NCBI GenBank assembly: GCA_017307785.1
Contig: JAFKGI010000003.1
Coordinates: 1 to 64,000 of the forward strand
Origin: Vulcanimicrobiota bacterium
GTDB lineage: Bacteria; Vulcanimicrobiota; Xenobia; Xenobiales; JADMJV01
Direction: 5' to 3'
Length of the DNA: 64,000 bases
Shown here: one piece after another, positions 1-8,236 of the stretch
How the letters are laid out: every line of letters begins with the position of its first letter
Numbering within the stretch: position 1 is the first letter of the stretch
The notes under the pieces: generated by a model
Databases searched by the model: none
The model's input: the letters and a program-made list of their open reading frames with translations, nothing else
What the model was told of the DNA's origin: nothing
Position numbers and translations under genes: made by a program

Positions 1-2
1 AG

Positions 3-620
3 GCGCTCGAAGATTACACGAAATTCTATGACCTCACTCACGATGCCACAGCACTTTACGGTCGGGGTAATTGCTATCTTGAGTTGGGGCAGGCTGAGAT
101 GGCACTGGCGGACTACGAAACGGTTGTGGCCAAAAGTGGGTCACCTAAAACAGTCGATTCCGCCAAAAAGCAGATCGCCAGCTTACACCGCCAGTTCGGA
201 ACGATGAAGACAAGCGTCTCGACCGTCAAGCGTGCTCAACAACTGTACGAAAAAGGACGGGAGCTTAAAAATAGCGGCCACGCTCGCGAGTCACTCAAGC
301 TTTTTGACCAGGCTCTGGCCGTCGACCCAACATTTGCCCGCGCCGCCATCATGAAAGGCGATGCCTACTTCTTACTCAACGATTTGGACCACGCGATTCA
401 GTATTATCGGCGAGGACTGACTCTGGATCCTGAAGACAAACAGGGCCATCGATTTCTGGGCGACGTCCTCGAACGTAAATTTCAACAGACCAAGGACCGT
501 AGACTACTGGAAGACGCGTTGCGGCATTACGAAGCAGCCCTACGCATTGATCCGACCTATGGCCTGGCTCAAGAATGCGCGGAACAGGCCCGAATGCGTC
601 TCAAGAAATTACCGAAGTGA
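3..620 (+). CDS. TPR-repeat protein, 5' end cut by window edge
   Basis: The frame is open from base 3 without a stop, so the gene starts before the window and a TTG at 84 need not be its start. The visible part holds several tetratricopeptide repeats: an ALYGRGNCYLELGQ helix near the edge, then A-x-MKGDAYFLLNDLDHAIQYY and LDPEDKQGHRFLGDVLE, each ending in the usual LDP/IDP turn. TPR units bind partner proteins; nothing seen here names the partner. No membrane segment is visible in this part. The gene converges on a minus-strand membrane protein 3 bases after its stop. Confidence 0.8.
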   Translation, partial: ALEDYTKFYDLTHDATALYGRGNCYLELGQAEMALADYETVVAKSGSPKTVDSAKKQIASLHRQFGTMKTSVSTVKRAQQLYEKGRELKNSGHARESLKLFDQALAVDPTFARAAIMKGDAYFLLNDLDHAIQYYRRGLTLDPEDKQGHRFLGDVLERKFQQTKDRRLLEDALRHYEAALRIDPTYGLAQECAEQARMRLKKLPK

Positions 621-622
621 AT

Positions 623-958
623 CTACGACTGGCCGCGACCGGGCTTCAGCCACCAGAGCAGGGCGAACAGTGGCGTCAGGGCCGCGAAGACCGCTCCCGA
701 GATGATCGCCAGAAAAGCGCTGAAGACGAACAAGGTCAGCGGCCAGCCGGCCCACTGGCCGTGAAAAACAGAAACGGCCGCGTAAGCGACCGCTTGAGTT
801 TGAAAAGCGCCCCAGGCCAGCAGGCCGAGCAAAGAACGTACCAGGAACTGCGCCCCCCATTGCGCCGGGAGCGCCGGACCACACAGGCGGGCTGAGGACC
901 GCCACAGGACGAACTCCCAGACCGCCGCCGTCCCCATCAGCAAGATCAACAAGCTCAT
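623..958 (-). CDS. small membrane protein, unknown
   Basis: A 111-residue protein, mostly hydrophobic, with about three predicted membrane segments: residues 2-18, roughly 40-62 and 74-104. The C-terminus is short and basic. I do not recognise a family. It starts 18 bases after the stop of the carbonic anhydrase gene on the same strand, so the two are probably cotranscribed. A role with bicarbonate or pH would be a guess from position only. It converges with the TPR gene. Confidence 0.55.
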   Translation of the reverse strand: MSLLILLMGTAAVWEFVLWRSSARLCGPALPAQWGAQFLVRSLLGLLAWGAFQTQAVAYAAVSVFHGQWAGWPLTLFVFSAFLAIISGAVFAALTPLFALLWWLKPGRGQS

Positions 959-976
959 GGGGACACCTTCGACGTC

Positions 977-1615
977 TTAGACGGCGACCTTTTCCTCTGC
1001 CATCACCGGCTCGAATCGATTGGTTTCAGGATTCCAGGCTTCGACCACGTGGTCTTCCAGCTTGTAGACCCAGGCGTGTAGCTGCAGGTTGCCCTGACGC
1101 ACGGCCGAGGCCACGGCCGGGTGAGTGCGCAGATTGTCTAATTGGCAAAGAGCGTTCTCCCGCGAAGCCACTGAAGCCAACTGCGCGAGGTCGGCCTTGA
1201 CGTTCGACTCCATCACCACGCGGCGAGTGTTTTCGGCGCTGCGCAGCCATTCGGCCACACCTGGTAGGGAGCTCACCGACTGAGGGTCGAGCAGGGCTTT
1301 CATGGCGCCGCAACCGGTGTGGCCACAGACGACGATATGCTTGACCTTGAGCACGGCCACGGCGTACTCGATGGTGGCCACTTCGCCGCCGCTGCTGCCG
1401 CCGCCGTAGGAAGGAACGATGTTGCCCGCGTTGCGCAACACAAAGACTTCGCCGGGCTTATAGCCGAACATCGACTCGGGACAGATGCGCGAGTCGGAAC
1501 AGGTGATCAGCATCGTCTCGGGTTCCTGGCCCTGGACCAGGTTTTCGTAGAACTCCCGATTGGCGCTCAACACCGAGTTGCGAAATTCTTTGTATCTCTC
1601 AAGCAAAAGCTTCAT
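977..1615 (-). CDS. can: beta-class carbonic anhydrase
   Basis: Interconverts CO2 and bicarbonate in the cytoplasm, supplying bicarbonate for carboxylases or helping pH balance. The 212 residues match the family length. The zinc ligands of the beta class are visible: Cys39 with the Asp41-Arg43 dyad in CSDSR, then His99 and Cys102 in CGHTGCG. The ATG at 1615 has a strong ribosome site, GGAGG, 5 bases upstream, which fixes the start. The gene leads a probable two-gene unit with the small membrane protein downstream. Confidence 0.93.
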   Translation of the reverse strand: MKLLLERYKEFRNSVLSANREFYENLVQGQEPETMLITCSDSRICPESMFGYKPGEVFVLRNAGNIVPSYGGGSSGGEVATIEYAVAVLKVKHIVVCGHTGCGAMKALLDPQSVSSLPGVAEWLRSAENTRRVVMESNVKADLAQLASVASRENALCQLDNLRTHPAVASAVRQGNLQLHAWVYKLEDHVVEAWNPETNRFEPVMAEEKVAV

Positions 1616-1807
1616 AGGGTCCTCCAGGCTGTTTAGATGACATCAAGACGCCGTATAGATTTCTTTATATCGCACAAACGGCCTCGTGTCCACCCCATAA
1701 AGTCCTGGTTCTGAAAATGGCTGTGGAAGAAGCGCGGATTCCGGACACGTTATTCGTTCGTTAATCCGGCTTCAGACTCGGTCCAACCATTGTTACGATC
1801 TGAACAC

Positions 1808-1834
1808 GCTCGGGAAACGAGCCTGTGATACACT
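1808..1834 (+). promoter_or_regulatory. extended -10 promoter candidate for the gene at 1878
   Basis: TGATACACT at 1826-1834 reads as an extended -10 (TG, one base, TACACT). No good -35 is visible, as expected for extended -10 promoters. A small hairpin, GCTCG/CGAGC at 1808-1822, lies just upstream. The predicted RNA start is near 1841, leaving a leader of about 37 bases that holds the GGGAG ribosome site. The same TGATACACT word recurs before the gene at 40746. Confidence 0.4.
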
Positions 1835-1877
1835 GTGCTTCACAAACAGAGCGCAGAGTTCAAAGGGAGCAACGATC

Positions 1878-2555
1878 TTGGCCAGTATGCCCATCACCCA
1901 GTTCAACAACCAGGCAGCATTACTTCAGATGCAGATGATGGAGCGGGCTCGTTTCGGCCAGGTTCCGGGCCAGGCTGGGGAGATGGGCGGAGTCCAGGAC
2001 ATCGGACCCAACCAGACCAATATGAGTCGCGGACAGCTGCGCAATCAGTGGGAGGGCGCGCTGGGAGCAAAGCCCCAACAGCAGGCCGGTCCCAGTGCGG
2101 ACTTCCAGCAAGCCTTTGGTGGTGCCTACATCAAGGATTTCTCCAGCGACAACGCACGTGGATTGCTCAGCCAGGCCGCCAGCGCCATTTCCCAGTCGGG
2201 GGTTCCCGGCAGCCAGGAGCTGGCTCAGTCACTGGCTCAGGGAGCCTCCGACCCCAAGACCGTCAACAAGGGTCTGATTCAGAAGCTGCAAAATTTCTTG
2301 CAAAGCCAGGGATGCTCGGTGGGCGATGCCGGGACCGATGGCAAGCTCGGTCCCGACACCTTCCAGGCACTCTCGAAGTTCATGAGCAAAGGCAAGCAAC
2401 AAGCCGGCTCGGCCAACGGCGCTCCCGGCAACATCCCGCCCGGCTTCACCTACGTGGGACGTCAGGACCAGGCCACCGGTCGTTTCATCCCCGCCGGCAT
2501 GGAGCAGATGAACCGGATGCAAAACCCGGCGGCGGGCAATCAGTACTGGGCCTAG
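1878..2555 (+). CDS. protein with C-terminal peptidoglycan-binding-like domain
   Basis: A 225-residue Gln/Gly-rich protein without a signal peptide or membrane segment. Residues about 128-178 (LIQKLQNFLQSQG, then DGKLGPDTFQALSKFM) follow the PG_binding_1 pattern of a repeated helix pair around a DG-x-hydrophobic-G-P-x-T core. The N-terminal half is low complexity. I chose the TTG at 1878 because GGGAG lies 8 bases upstream; an in-frame ATG at 1887 is the alternative. Without a secretion signal its substrate is uncertain. Confidence 0.6.
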   Translation: MASMPITQFNNQAALLQMQMMERARFGQVPGQAGEMGGVQDIGPNQTNMSRGQLRNQWEGALGAKPQQQAGPSADFQQAFGGAYIKDFSSDNARGLLSQAASAISQSGVPGSQELAQSLAQGASDPKTVNKGLIQKLQNFLQSQGCSVGDAGTDGKLGPDTFQALSKFMSKGKQQAGSANGAPGNIPPGFTYVGRQDQATGRFIPAGMEQMNRMQNPAAGNQYWA

Positions 2556-2562
2556 GTCTGGC

Positions 2563-3420
2563 CTACTGAACGGCCAGGCCGATAGAGTTCAACTCGGCCA
2601 CGTCCTCGGCGGACAGCTTGAGAGCGGCCCCTGCCACATTCTCGCGCAGATGGGCCAGGGAAGAAGTGCCCGGAATCAAGAGAATGTTGGGTGAACGCTG
2701 CAACAGCCAGGACAAAGCCACGGCCATCGGAGTGGCCCCCAGACGCCGGGCAACTCCCTCCAGCGTAGAAGACTGGAGCGGGCTGAAGCCTCCCAGCGGG
2801 AAGTAGGGCACGTAGGCAATCCCCTGGGCTGCAAGTGAGTCAATCAGCGCGTCGTCGGAGCGGTTGGCGATGTTGTAGAGGTTCTGAACGCACACCACCG
2901 GTGCAATGGCCTGGGCTTCGGCCACCTGCTCGGCCGTTACCGTACTCACGCCCAGGTGGCGGATGAGGCCCTCTTTGCGCAGATCGGCCAGCACCGAAAA
3001 GGCTTCAGCCAGAGAACCCGGCTCCGGAGTCATGCCGCCCCAACGCAGGTTGACGACATCCAGTGCTTCCAGCCCCAGATTGCGCAGGTTGTCGTGCACC
3101 GCCTGACGCAACTCCTCTGGCGTGCGGGCTGGCGGCCAGTTGCCCTCAGCATCGCGCCGATTGCCCACTTTGGTCACCAACACCAGGTTCTCAGGATAGG
3201 GATGCAGGGCTTCCTTGATGATCTGATTGGTCACGTGCGGCCCATAGAAGTCGCTGGTGTCGATGTGATTGATGCCCATGGCAACCACTTCGCGCAGCAC
3301 CGCGACGCAACCGGCCCGGTCCTTGGGGGGTCCGAACACGTGCGGACCGGCCAGTTGCATGGCGCCGTAACCCACGCGTGTGACCGAAAGTCCCGGGGCT
3401 AAAGTAAAAGTCTCTTGCAT
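2563..3420 (-). CDS. ydbC: aldo/keto reductase, YdbC/PdxI-like
   Basis: An NAD(P)H-dependent aldo/keto reductase of 285 residues. It looks closely similar over its full length to E. coli YdbC (PdxI, pyridoxal reductase in B6 salvage) as I remember that sequence: GYGAMQLAGP near the start, HIDTSDFYGPHVTNQII with catalytic Asp and Tyr, the Lys in VTKVG, and LLQRSPNILLIPGTSS near the end. As in YdbC, the usual catalytic His is replaced in VVNLRWG. It is divergent from an MmyB-type regulator, with a perfect inverted repeat between them, so it is probably that regulator's target. The B6 role is inferred from the homologue. Confidence 0.85.
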   Translation of the reverse strand: MQETFTLAPGLSVTRVGYGAMQLAGPHVFGPPKDRAGCVAVLREVVAMGINHIDTSDFYGPHVTNQIIKEALHPYPENLVLVTKVGNRRDAEGNWPPARTPEELRQAVHDNLRNLGLEALDVVNLRWGGMTPEPGSLAEAFSVLADLRKEGLIRHLGVSTVTAEQVAEAQAIAPVVCVQNLYNIANRSDDALIDSLAAQGIAYVPYFPLGGFSPLQSSTLEGVARRLGATPMAVALSWLLQRSPNILLIPGTSSLAHLRENVAGAALKLSAEDVAELNSIGLAVQ

Positions 3421-3475
3421 GATGTTCTAGCTCGCTTTCGAAATTGTCCGCTCATTGTGCAACGGGACTCGGGAG

Positions 3476-3506
3476 TTTATCCAGGGACAGGCGATCCCTG
3501 GATAAA
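3476..3506. promoter_or_regulatory. 12-bp perfect inverted repeat, candidate operator
   Basis: TTTATCCAGGGA at 3476-3487 and its exact reverse complement at 3495-3506, with a 7-base spacer. It lies between the divergent reductase and regulator genes. No T-run follows either arm, so it does not look like a terminator. Size and place suit a dimeric regulator such as the adjacent HTH protein. Confidence 0.6.
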
Positions 3507-3522
3507 ACCCACCCGGATCGGG

Positions 3523-3528
3523 CATACT
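3523..3528 (+). promoter_or_regulatory. -10 element of a probable leaderless promoter
   Basis: CATACT ends 7 bases before the ATG at 3536, and no ribosome site lies between. This matches the leaderless geometry seen at several other genes in the window. Confidence 0.35.
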
Positions 3529-3535
3529 GAAAACG

Positions 3536-4357
3536 ATGAATCGAGAGGCATTGGCGGATTTCCTCAAACGTCGCCGTGACGCGCTCCAACCGGAGGATGT
3601 GGGCCTGCACAATGGAACTCGGCGGCGCACCCGCGGACTGCGTCGCGAGGAAGTGGCCGCCCTGGCCGATATGTCCACCGATTTCTACGCCCGGCTCGAG
3701 CAGCAGCGGGGTTCCCGTCCCTCGGAACAAACCGTGACCGCCCTCAGCAGCGCCTTACGCCTGAGCGGAGACGAGCGAGACCATCTGATGGTACTGGCCG
3801 GCCATACCCCCGCCCCGCGCGCCCTGCGCACCGAACAGGCCAGCGCCGGACTGCTCCGTGTGATGAAACGCCTGGAAACGCCGGCCTGCATCGTATCCGA
3901 CCTCTATGTCACGCTCAGTCAGAATCAGCTATCCGAAGCTTTGGTGGGCGTGCTGACCCGGTTTCAGGGGCTGCGCCGCAGCATGGTCTATCGCTGGTTC
4001 ACCGACCCGGAAGCCCGCGACATCTTTCATCCTGACGATCACCCGGTCCATTCCCGCAACTGGGTTTCCTCGATGCGTTCCGTCCACGGTCAGACGGAGG
4101 GCGAGCCGGAAACCGACGAGTTGATCGCCGGCCTGCTACGCGATAGCGCTGAATTCGCAGCTCTCTGGGAACGCCACGAAGTAGCTCGCAGACCCGAGAC
4201 CCTCAAGCGCTTCCTTCACCCGGTGGTTGGGCCGCTGACCTTGGATTGCCAGGTGCTGACGGCCGAAAACCTGCGTGAGCGCCTGGTTGTCTTCACCCCC
4301 CTGCGGCCGGAGGACGTCCGCAAGCTGGAGCAACTGAGTCAACTTACCCGGCGATAA
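3536..4357 (+). CDS. XRE/MmyB-type transcriptional regulator
   Basis: A 273-residue regulator. Residues 1-75 form an HTH of the type in GLRREEVAALADMSTDFYARLEQQRGSRPSEQTVTAL, and the rest matches the MmyB-like ligand-binding domain (LVGVLTRFQGLRRSM, then the acidic PETDELIAGLL segment), whose relatives bind fatty acids. Such regulators usually sit beside and control an oxidoreductase, as here. The inverted repeat 30 bases upstream of its ATG is the likely site of auto- and cross-regulation. Its 3' end overlaps the converging zincin-like gene by 14 bases. Confidence 0.85.
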   Translation: MNREALADFLKRRRDALQPEDVGLHNGTRRRTRGLRREEVAALADMSTDFYARLEQQRGSRPSEQTVTALSSALRLSGDERDHLMVLAGHTPAPRALRTEQASAGLLRVMKRLETPACIVSDLYVTLSQNQLSEALVGVLTRFQGLRRSMVYRWFTDPEARDIFHPDDHPVHSRNWVSSMRSVHGQTEGEPETDELIAGLLRDSAEFAALWERHEVARRPETLKRFLHPVVGPLTLDCQVLTAENLRERLVVFTPLRPEDVRKLEQLSQLTRR

Positions 4358-6560
4358 TGCCCGCCTGCTCAGGAGCCAGGGCCACCTTCTCTCGCATGCG
4401 AGTGGCGGCAGCGGCCAGCTCCTGAGGCGCAAGGCCGGCGTCCTGAGCCAGACGCTCGACCTGCTCCTGGCTGTAGTGGTCGCCCACCAACCGGTTGTAG
4501 TAGAGGAATTTCTCGGCCGACAGGCCCATCGCGGTGCCCGGATCCTTGAAAAACCAGGGCGTAAACTCAGCGAAATCCTCGCAAGGGTCGGAAGCACCGT
4601 AGCTGGTGGCCACCTGGTCCCGTCGGTCCACCTGCACGCTGGGATCATAATAGTATTCGAAGTCGCCCATCCGGCCGTCGGCCAGGGCGCCACCGGGCTC
4701 TCTCCAGCCGGATAGCGAGGACCACTCGGCCATCCGCTGAGCATCTTCGATTTCCCGCTGTTTCTTAGGGGCGCCCGGGGTGCCGCCCAGCTGAATGGCG
4801 TGGCCGAGTTCATGAATCAAGGTGGCTTCCGCCTGGGTCAGGCCAACCGCCGAGTCACCGTTGGGACCATACAGTGAGTCATCGTAAAGAACCACGCCGT
4901 CGTGACCCTTTTCGTCCTGGTCGCACTCACCGAAGAAGCCACTCTGGCCCTCGGTGTAGGAGTAGGCTCCCGGCCGATCAAAAGTTTCCGGCTCCGGCAG
5001 CAGACCTTTCAACTCCACGGGGGTCATGGAAGGGCTCTTGGGGCTTCCCTCCATGAAGCTCAGAACCACACCCTTCAAGTCCTCGGGCAGCTTACCGTCC
5101 TTGGACATGCTGGTCAGCGCATTGAACAGATCCACCAGGCCCTGCACCGTCCAGTCCTTGACGAAGGGGGCATAGCTCTCGTTGTCGCGGGGCGAAACGC
5201 CGGCTTCGCGGTGGACGGTGACCCCGTAGGTGTCCTCAATGGCCGCTTGTAAGCTGTCGAGGGTTCCGGCATTGCCGCCGTGGAATGCCTGGAAACGAAC
5301 GTCTTCGGGCAACCGGCTCAGTCCTGAGGTCAGGTTGGCCCGCTGCATGGTATCCATGTCGCCATAGCCGGTCACGTAGCCGGAGTAATCACGGATCCGC
5401 TCTCCTAAATATTTGTGCAGCACGCCCTCGGCGCTGATCAGGTCGGCTTCTTCGCCACTCAGGTGGGCAATCGCCGCCTCCCGTTCGCTGTCGGGCAGAA
5501 CTCGCAGAAGATCGCGAAGCACTCTGGTGCGCTCGGCGCGAGCCTCGGCAGGTTTGACATCGGGGTAAGCCTCGACCAACGCCTTGTCGCTCACAGCGAA
5601 GTCGTCGGCAGCCACCCCCAGCTCGGCCAGGATGCCTTCGTTGCCGGCCTGGTTCAATTTGAAATAGTCCGTTTCCCCGGAGCGAATGGCCTCGTTGATG
5701 GACTCGGCCAGGGTGGCGTTGGTGGGCGGTCCCTCGGAGCTGCGGTCGCGCAAGAGGCTCAGAGCCGTGGTGGAATCCAGACCCTGCGTCAGATAGCCGT
5801 CGCTGTCGAGCAACTGGCGGGTCATATTCTGGCGCATCTCTTCCAGACTTTGTCCCTGAACTTGATTCAGATACTTGCCGCCCTCGGCCACCGCCCAGGA
5901 GTCCGCAAAGTCGCGCAACGCGCCCAGCCCCTGCACGCCCAGTGGCGCCAGGCGGTTCTCGAAAATCTCATCCTTGACGCCACGCTCGCGGAAAAGGCCG
6001 CGCTCGGCCTCGAGCAACAGGGCGGGAACCGCTTCTTCCCCGTTCTGCAGGGCACTGTTGATGGAGCGAACGGCATCGGCGACGTTCATTCCGCTGCTTT
6101 GAGCCTGCACGTAGCGACGGAGGCCGGCCAGTTCGGTATCATCCAGGTGGGACTGCACCTGCACTCCGTGGCCCTGCAGGTAACGGGCGTGGAGGACGCG
6201 ACGCAGATCGCGCTGGAAAGGCTCGCCTTCGCCCTCGGGATGAAGCTTTTTCAGCTCGCGGCGAGCTTCCTTGAGCATCTTCTCGGCCAGGTCCTTGTCG
6301 TTACGGAACCCGGCGAAATCGATATTGTCCAGCTCGTCGAAGGCCTGATTGCCGCTGACCACCAGTTCGTCCACCGAAGCAAATTCGCGACGACGGCGCG
6401 GGGCCTCGACCGATTTGAACAAGTCGGCCTGCTCCACTTCCGGCTGCATCAACAAACGGTCCACGCTCACCAGCGCGGCCCGACTGCGGGCGCCCGGCTG
6501 CTGCTGCAAGCGGACTTGAAACGGATTCAGATTGCGGTTTTGAGTCTGGTTGAGCTTCAA
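4344..6560 (-). CDS. zincin-like putative metallopeptidase
   Basis: A protein of about 738 residues. I take the TTG at 6560 as start because GGGGGG lies 7 bases upstream; an upstream in-frame start at 6596 would add 12 residues. Near residue 580, LIHELGHAIQLGG is a classic HExxH zinc site. A downstream acidic segment, CEDFAEFTPWFF, about 90 residues on, could supply the third ligand, as in lethal-factor-like zincins. The first 500 residues are helical, charged and unrecognised. No signal peptide is visible. The substrate is unknown. The 3' end overlaps the regulator gene tail to tail. Confidence 0.6.
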   Translation of the reverse strand: MKLNQTQNRNLNPFQVRLQQQPGARSRAALVSVDRLLMQPEVEQADLFKSVEAPRRRREFASVDELVVSGNQAFDELDNIDFAGFRNDKDLAEKMLKEARRELKKLHPEGEGEPFQRDLRRVLHARYLQGHGVQVQSHLDDTELAGLRRYVQAQSSGMNVADAVRSINSALQNGEEAVPALLLEAERGLFRERGVKDEIFENRLAPLGVQGLGALRDFADSWAVAEGGKYLNQVQGQSLEEMRQNMTRQLLDSDGYLTQGLDSTTALSLLRDRSSEGPPTNATLAESINEAIRSGETDYFKLNQAGNEGILAELGVAADDFAVSDKALVEAYPDVKPAEARAERTRVLRDLLRVLPDSEREAAIAHLSGEEADLISAEGVLHKYLGERIRDYSGYVTGYGDMDTMQRANLTSGLSRLPEDVRFQAFHGGNAGTLDSLQAAIEDTYGVTVHREAGVSPRDNESYAPFVKDWTVQGLVDLFNALTSMSKDGKLPEDLKGVVLSFMEGSPKSPSMTPVELKGLLPEPETFDRPGAYSYTEGQSGFFGECDQDEKGHDGVVLYDDSLYGPNGDSAVGLTQAEATLIHELGHAIQLGGTPGAPKKQREIEDAQRMAEWSSLSGWREPGGALADGRMGDFEYYYDPSVQVDRRDQVATSYGASDPCEDFAEFTPWFFKDPGTAMGLSAEKFLYYNRLVGDHYSQEQVERLAQDAGLAPQELAAAATRMREKVALAPEQAGIIAG

Positions 6561-6652
6561 GGTGCTACCCCCCACATCAGTATGCCAAGGTCGCAACGGC
6601 CAGATGTTACATTCAGGTTAACCGAGGCGCAGGCTGCAAAAAATTCTAGCTC

Positions 6653-6681
6653 TTGCATTTTGAACAGAAATACATTATTCT
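6653..6681 (+). promoter_or_regulatory. sigma-70-type promoter candidate for hflX, with long leader
   Basis: TTGCAT at 6653-6658, a 17-base spacer and TATTCT at 6676-6681. RNA would start near 6688, giving a leader of about 190 bases before the ATG at 6881. The leader is pyrimidine-rich and holds a direct repeat, CGCGCCTTTTTC, at 6816-6827 and 6852-6863. I found no clear terminator in it. The rest of the 6561-6880 gap shows nothing coding. Confidence 0.45.
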
Positions 6682-6880
6682 GGCTCAGCTATGATCTACT
6701 TTGCATTCGTGTAGCGTTCTCTCCCCGAGAACTTTCGGCTGTCCCCTGAACGGCTCCCTTGAGCCCGCACAGCCCGTCTTCTTCCGCTGAAAACCCCTTA
6801 GCTTTGCTATTTCTCCGCGCCTTTTTCTTGGGTTGCTCGGAGTGGTTTTCACGCGCCTTTTTCCGAAATGAGGACTTTTT

Positions 6881-8236
6881 ATGCGATTTTCTTCCCAACC
6901 TGTTGCCGAACATTCCGAAGTCCCGCTGGCCGACGGCGGCGAGTGGGAACGCCTGGTCGATCCAGGTGTTCTACACCATCAACCAGATAACGGCCATGCC
7001 GTTTATGTACTTTCCGTGGGCCGCGAAAGAGACCCGCTCATTCGCCAGGCCCAGCTCATGGAAATTTGCGAATTGGTGCGAGCCCAGGGAGACACCATTG
7101 TAGGCCAGGAAATGCGCACCCTCACGAGGGCTCACCCTCGAACCCTGTTGGGGAAAGGGACCTGCCGCGAAGTGGCCGCGCGAGCACGTGCGCTTGGCGC
7201 GACCATGCTGGTGCTGGACGCCGAACTCACGCCCTCGCAAATGCGCAATTTAGAGGATCTGGCCGGAATATCCATCGCCGACCGGGAGGGAGTCGTTCTC
7301 AACGTTTTCCTCAAGCACGCCAGCACCCGCAGGGCTCGAGTGCAGGTGGAAATTGCCCAGCTAGAATATCTGCGCCCACGTATTCGCGGCGTGGGCATCG
7401 ATATGGATCAGCAAATCGGTGGCCTCACCGGCAGTCGCGGGCCGGGTGAAACGGCCTCCGAATTGTTGGCTCGCAAATTAGACGGCCGCCTGGCGGAACT
7501 GGAAAAGCTGCAGCTCAAACTTCAGCGCAGTGAACTGCAGCAACGCCAGCGCCGCGAAAGCTGCCGTCGGATTGCTTTGGTAGGCTATACCAACGCAGGG
7601 AAAACCTCGCTGATGAATGGACTGGCGGCAGAAACGCTTTCAGCCCGCCAGCGGCCTTTCGAGACGCTGGATACGACCTCGCGCAGTCTGAGCCGGCACG
7701 GCCAGCCCATACTCATCAGCGATACCGTCGGATTCATTCGACGCTTGCCCGAGCGCCTGCTGGCCAGTTTCGAGTCCACCCTGGACGAAATTCGCGAGGC
7801 CAGTCTGCTGGCGTTGGTGGTCGACGTCAGCGACTACGAATGGCCTGCTCATCTTGAGACCACTCACGCGATGTTGGAGAGATTGGATGCGGACGGAATC
7901 GACCGCATCTACCTGTTCAACAAAGCCGACCTGCTGGACGAGCTCCCCTGGCAGAAAATCAAAGAGCAGGCGGGGGGCCATCCCTACCGGGTGCTCAGCA
8001 GTCACGACCCGGTGGCCGTCCAAGAACTCAAGCAAGACCTGCTCAGCCTGGCTCGCCGCGACCTGGCCCGGCGGCGCCTTTTCGTGCCCTATTCCGCCAC
8101 CACCATCATGTCGCGAATCTATCGGGACTGCAGGGTGCTGCAAAGCCATTCGGCGGCGCAAGGCCTGAGCTTCGAGGTCCAGGCAGAAACGCGAATTCTC
8201 AAGCAGATTCAGGAGGAACTCAAATGCCTGCATTGA
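6881..8236 (+). CDS. hflX: ribosome-associated GTPase HflX (copy 1)
   Basis: A 451-residue GTPase of the HflX family, known to bind 50S subunits and split stalled ribosomes. The N-terminal HflX domain (LVLDAELTPSQMRNLE, then RVQVEIAQLEYLRPRIRG and GSRGPGE) is followed by the G domain: P-loop GYTNAGKTSL, DTVGFIRRLPERL and the base-recognition NKAD. It lacks the usual E-x-DRR after the Gly-rich segment, unlike the second copy at 55534. A GAGGA site 7 bases before the ATG supports the start. It overlaps the following ABC-F gene by 13 bases, so the two ribosome-acting proteins are made together. Confidence 0.92.
   Translation: MRFSSQPVAEHSEVPLADGGEWERLVDPGVLHHQPDNGHAVYVLSVGRERDPLIRQAQLMEICELVRAQGDTIVGQEMRTLTRAHPRTLLGKGTCREVAARARALGATMLVLDAELTPSQMRNLEDLAGISIADREGVVLNVFLKHASTRRARVQVEIAQLEYLRPRIRGVGIDMDQQIGGLTGSRGPGETASELLARKLDGRLAELEKLQLKLQRSELQQRQRRESCRRIALVGYTNAGKTSLMNGLAAETLSARQRPFETLDTTSRSLSRHGQPILISDTVGFIRRLPERLLASFESTLDEIREASLLALVVDVSDYEWPAHLETTHAMLERLDADGIDRIYLFNKADLLDELPWQKIKEQAGGHPYRVLSSHDPVAVQELKQDLLSLARRDLARRRLFVPYSATTIMSRIYRDCRVLQSHSAAQGLSFEVQAETRILKQIQEELKCLH

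Noticed and set aside
1616..1877. Possible RNA gene in the gap before the PG-binding-like gene
   Set aside because: No tRNA-like fold or terminator was found; only a promoter candidate and a small hairpin near the end.
5415..6749. A 444-codon plus-strand open frame
   Set aside because: It is antisense to the zincin-like gene, has low-quality composition (many His, Gln, Val) and no start signal. The minus-strand frame has the zinc motif.
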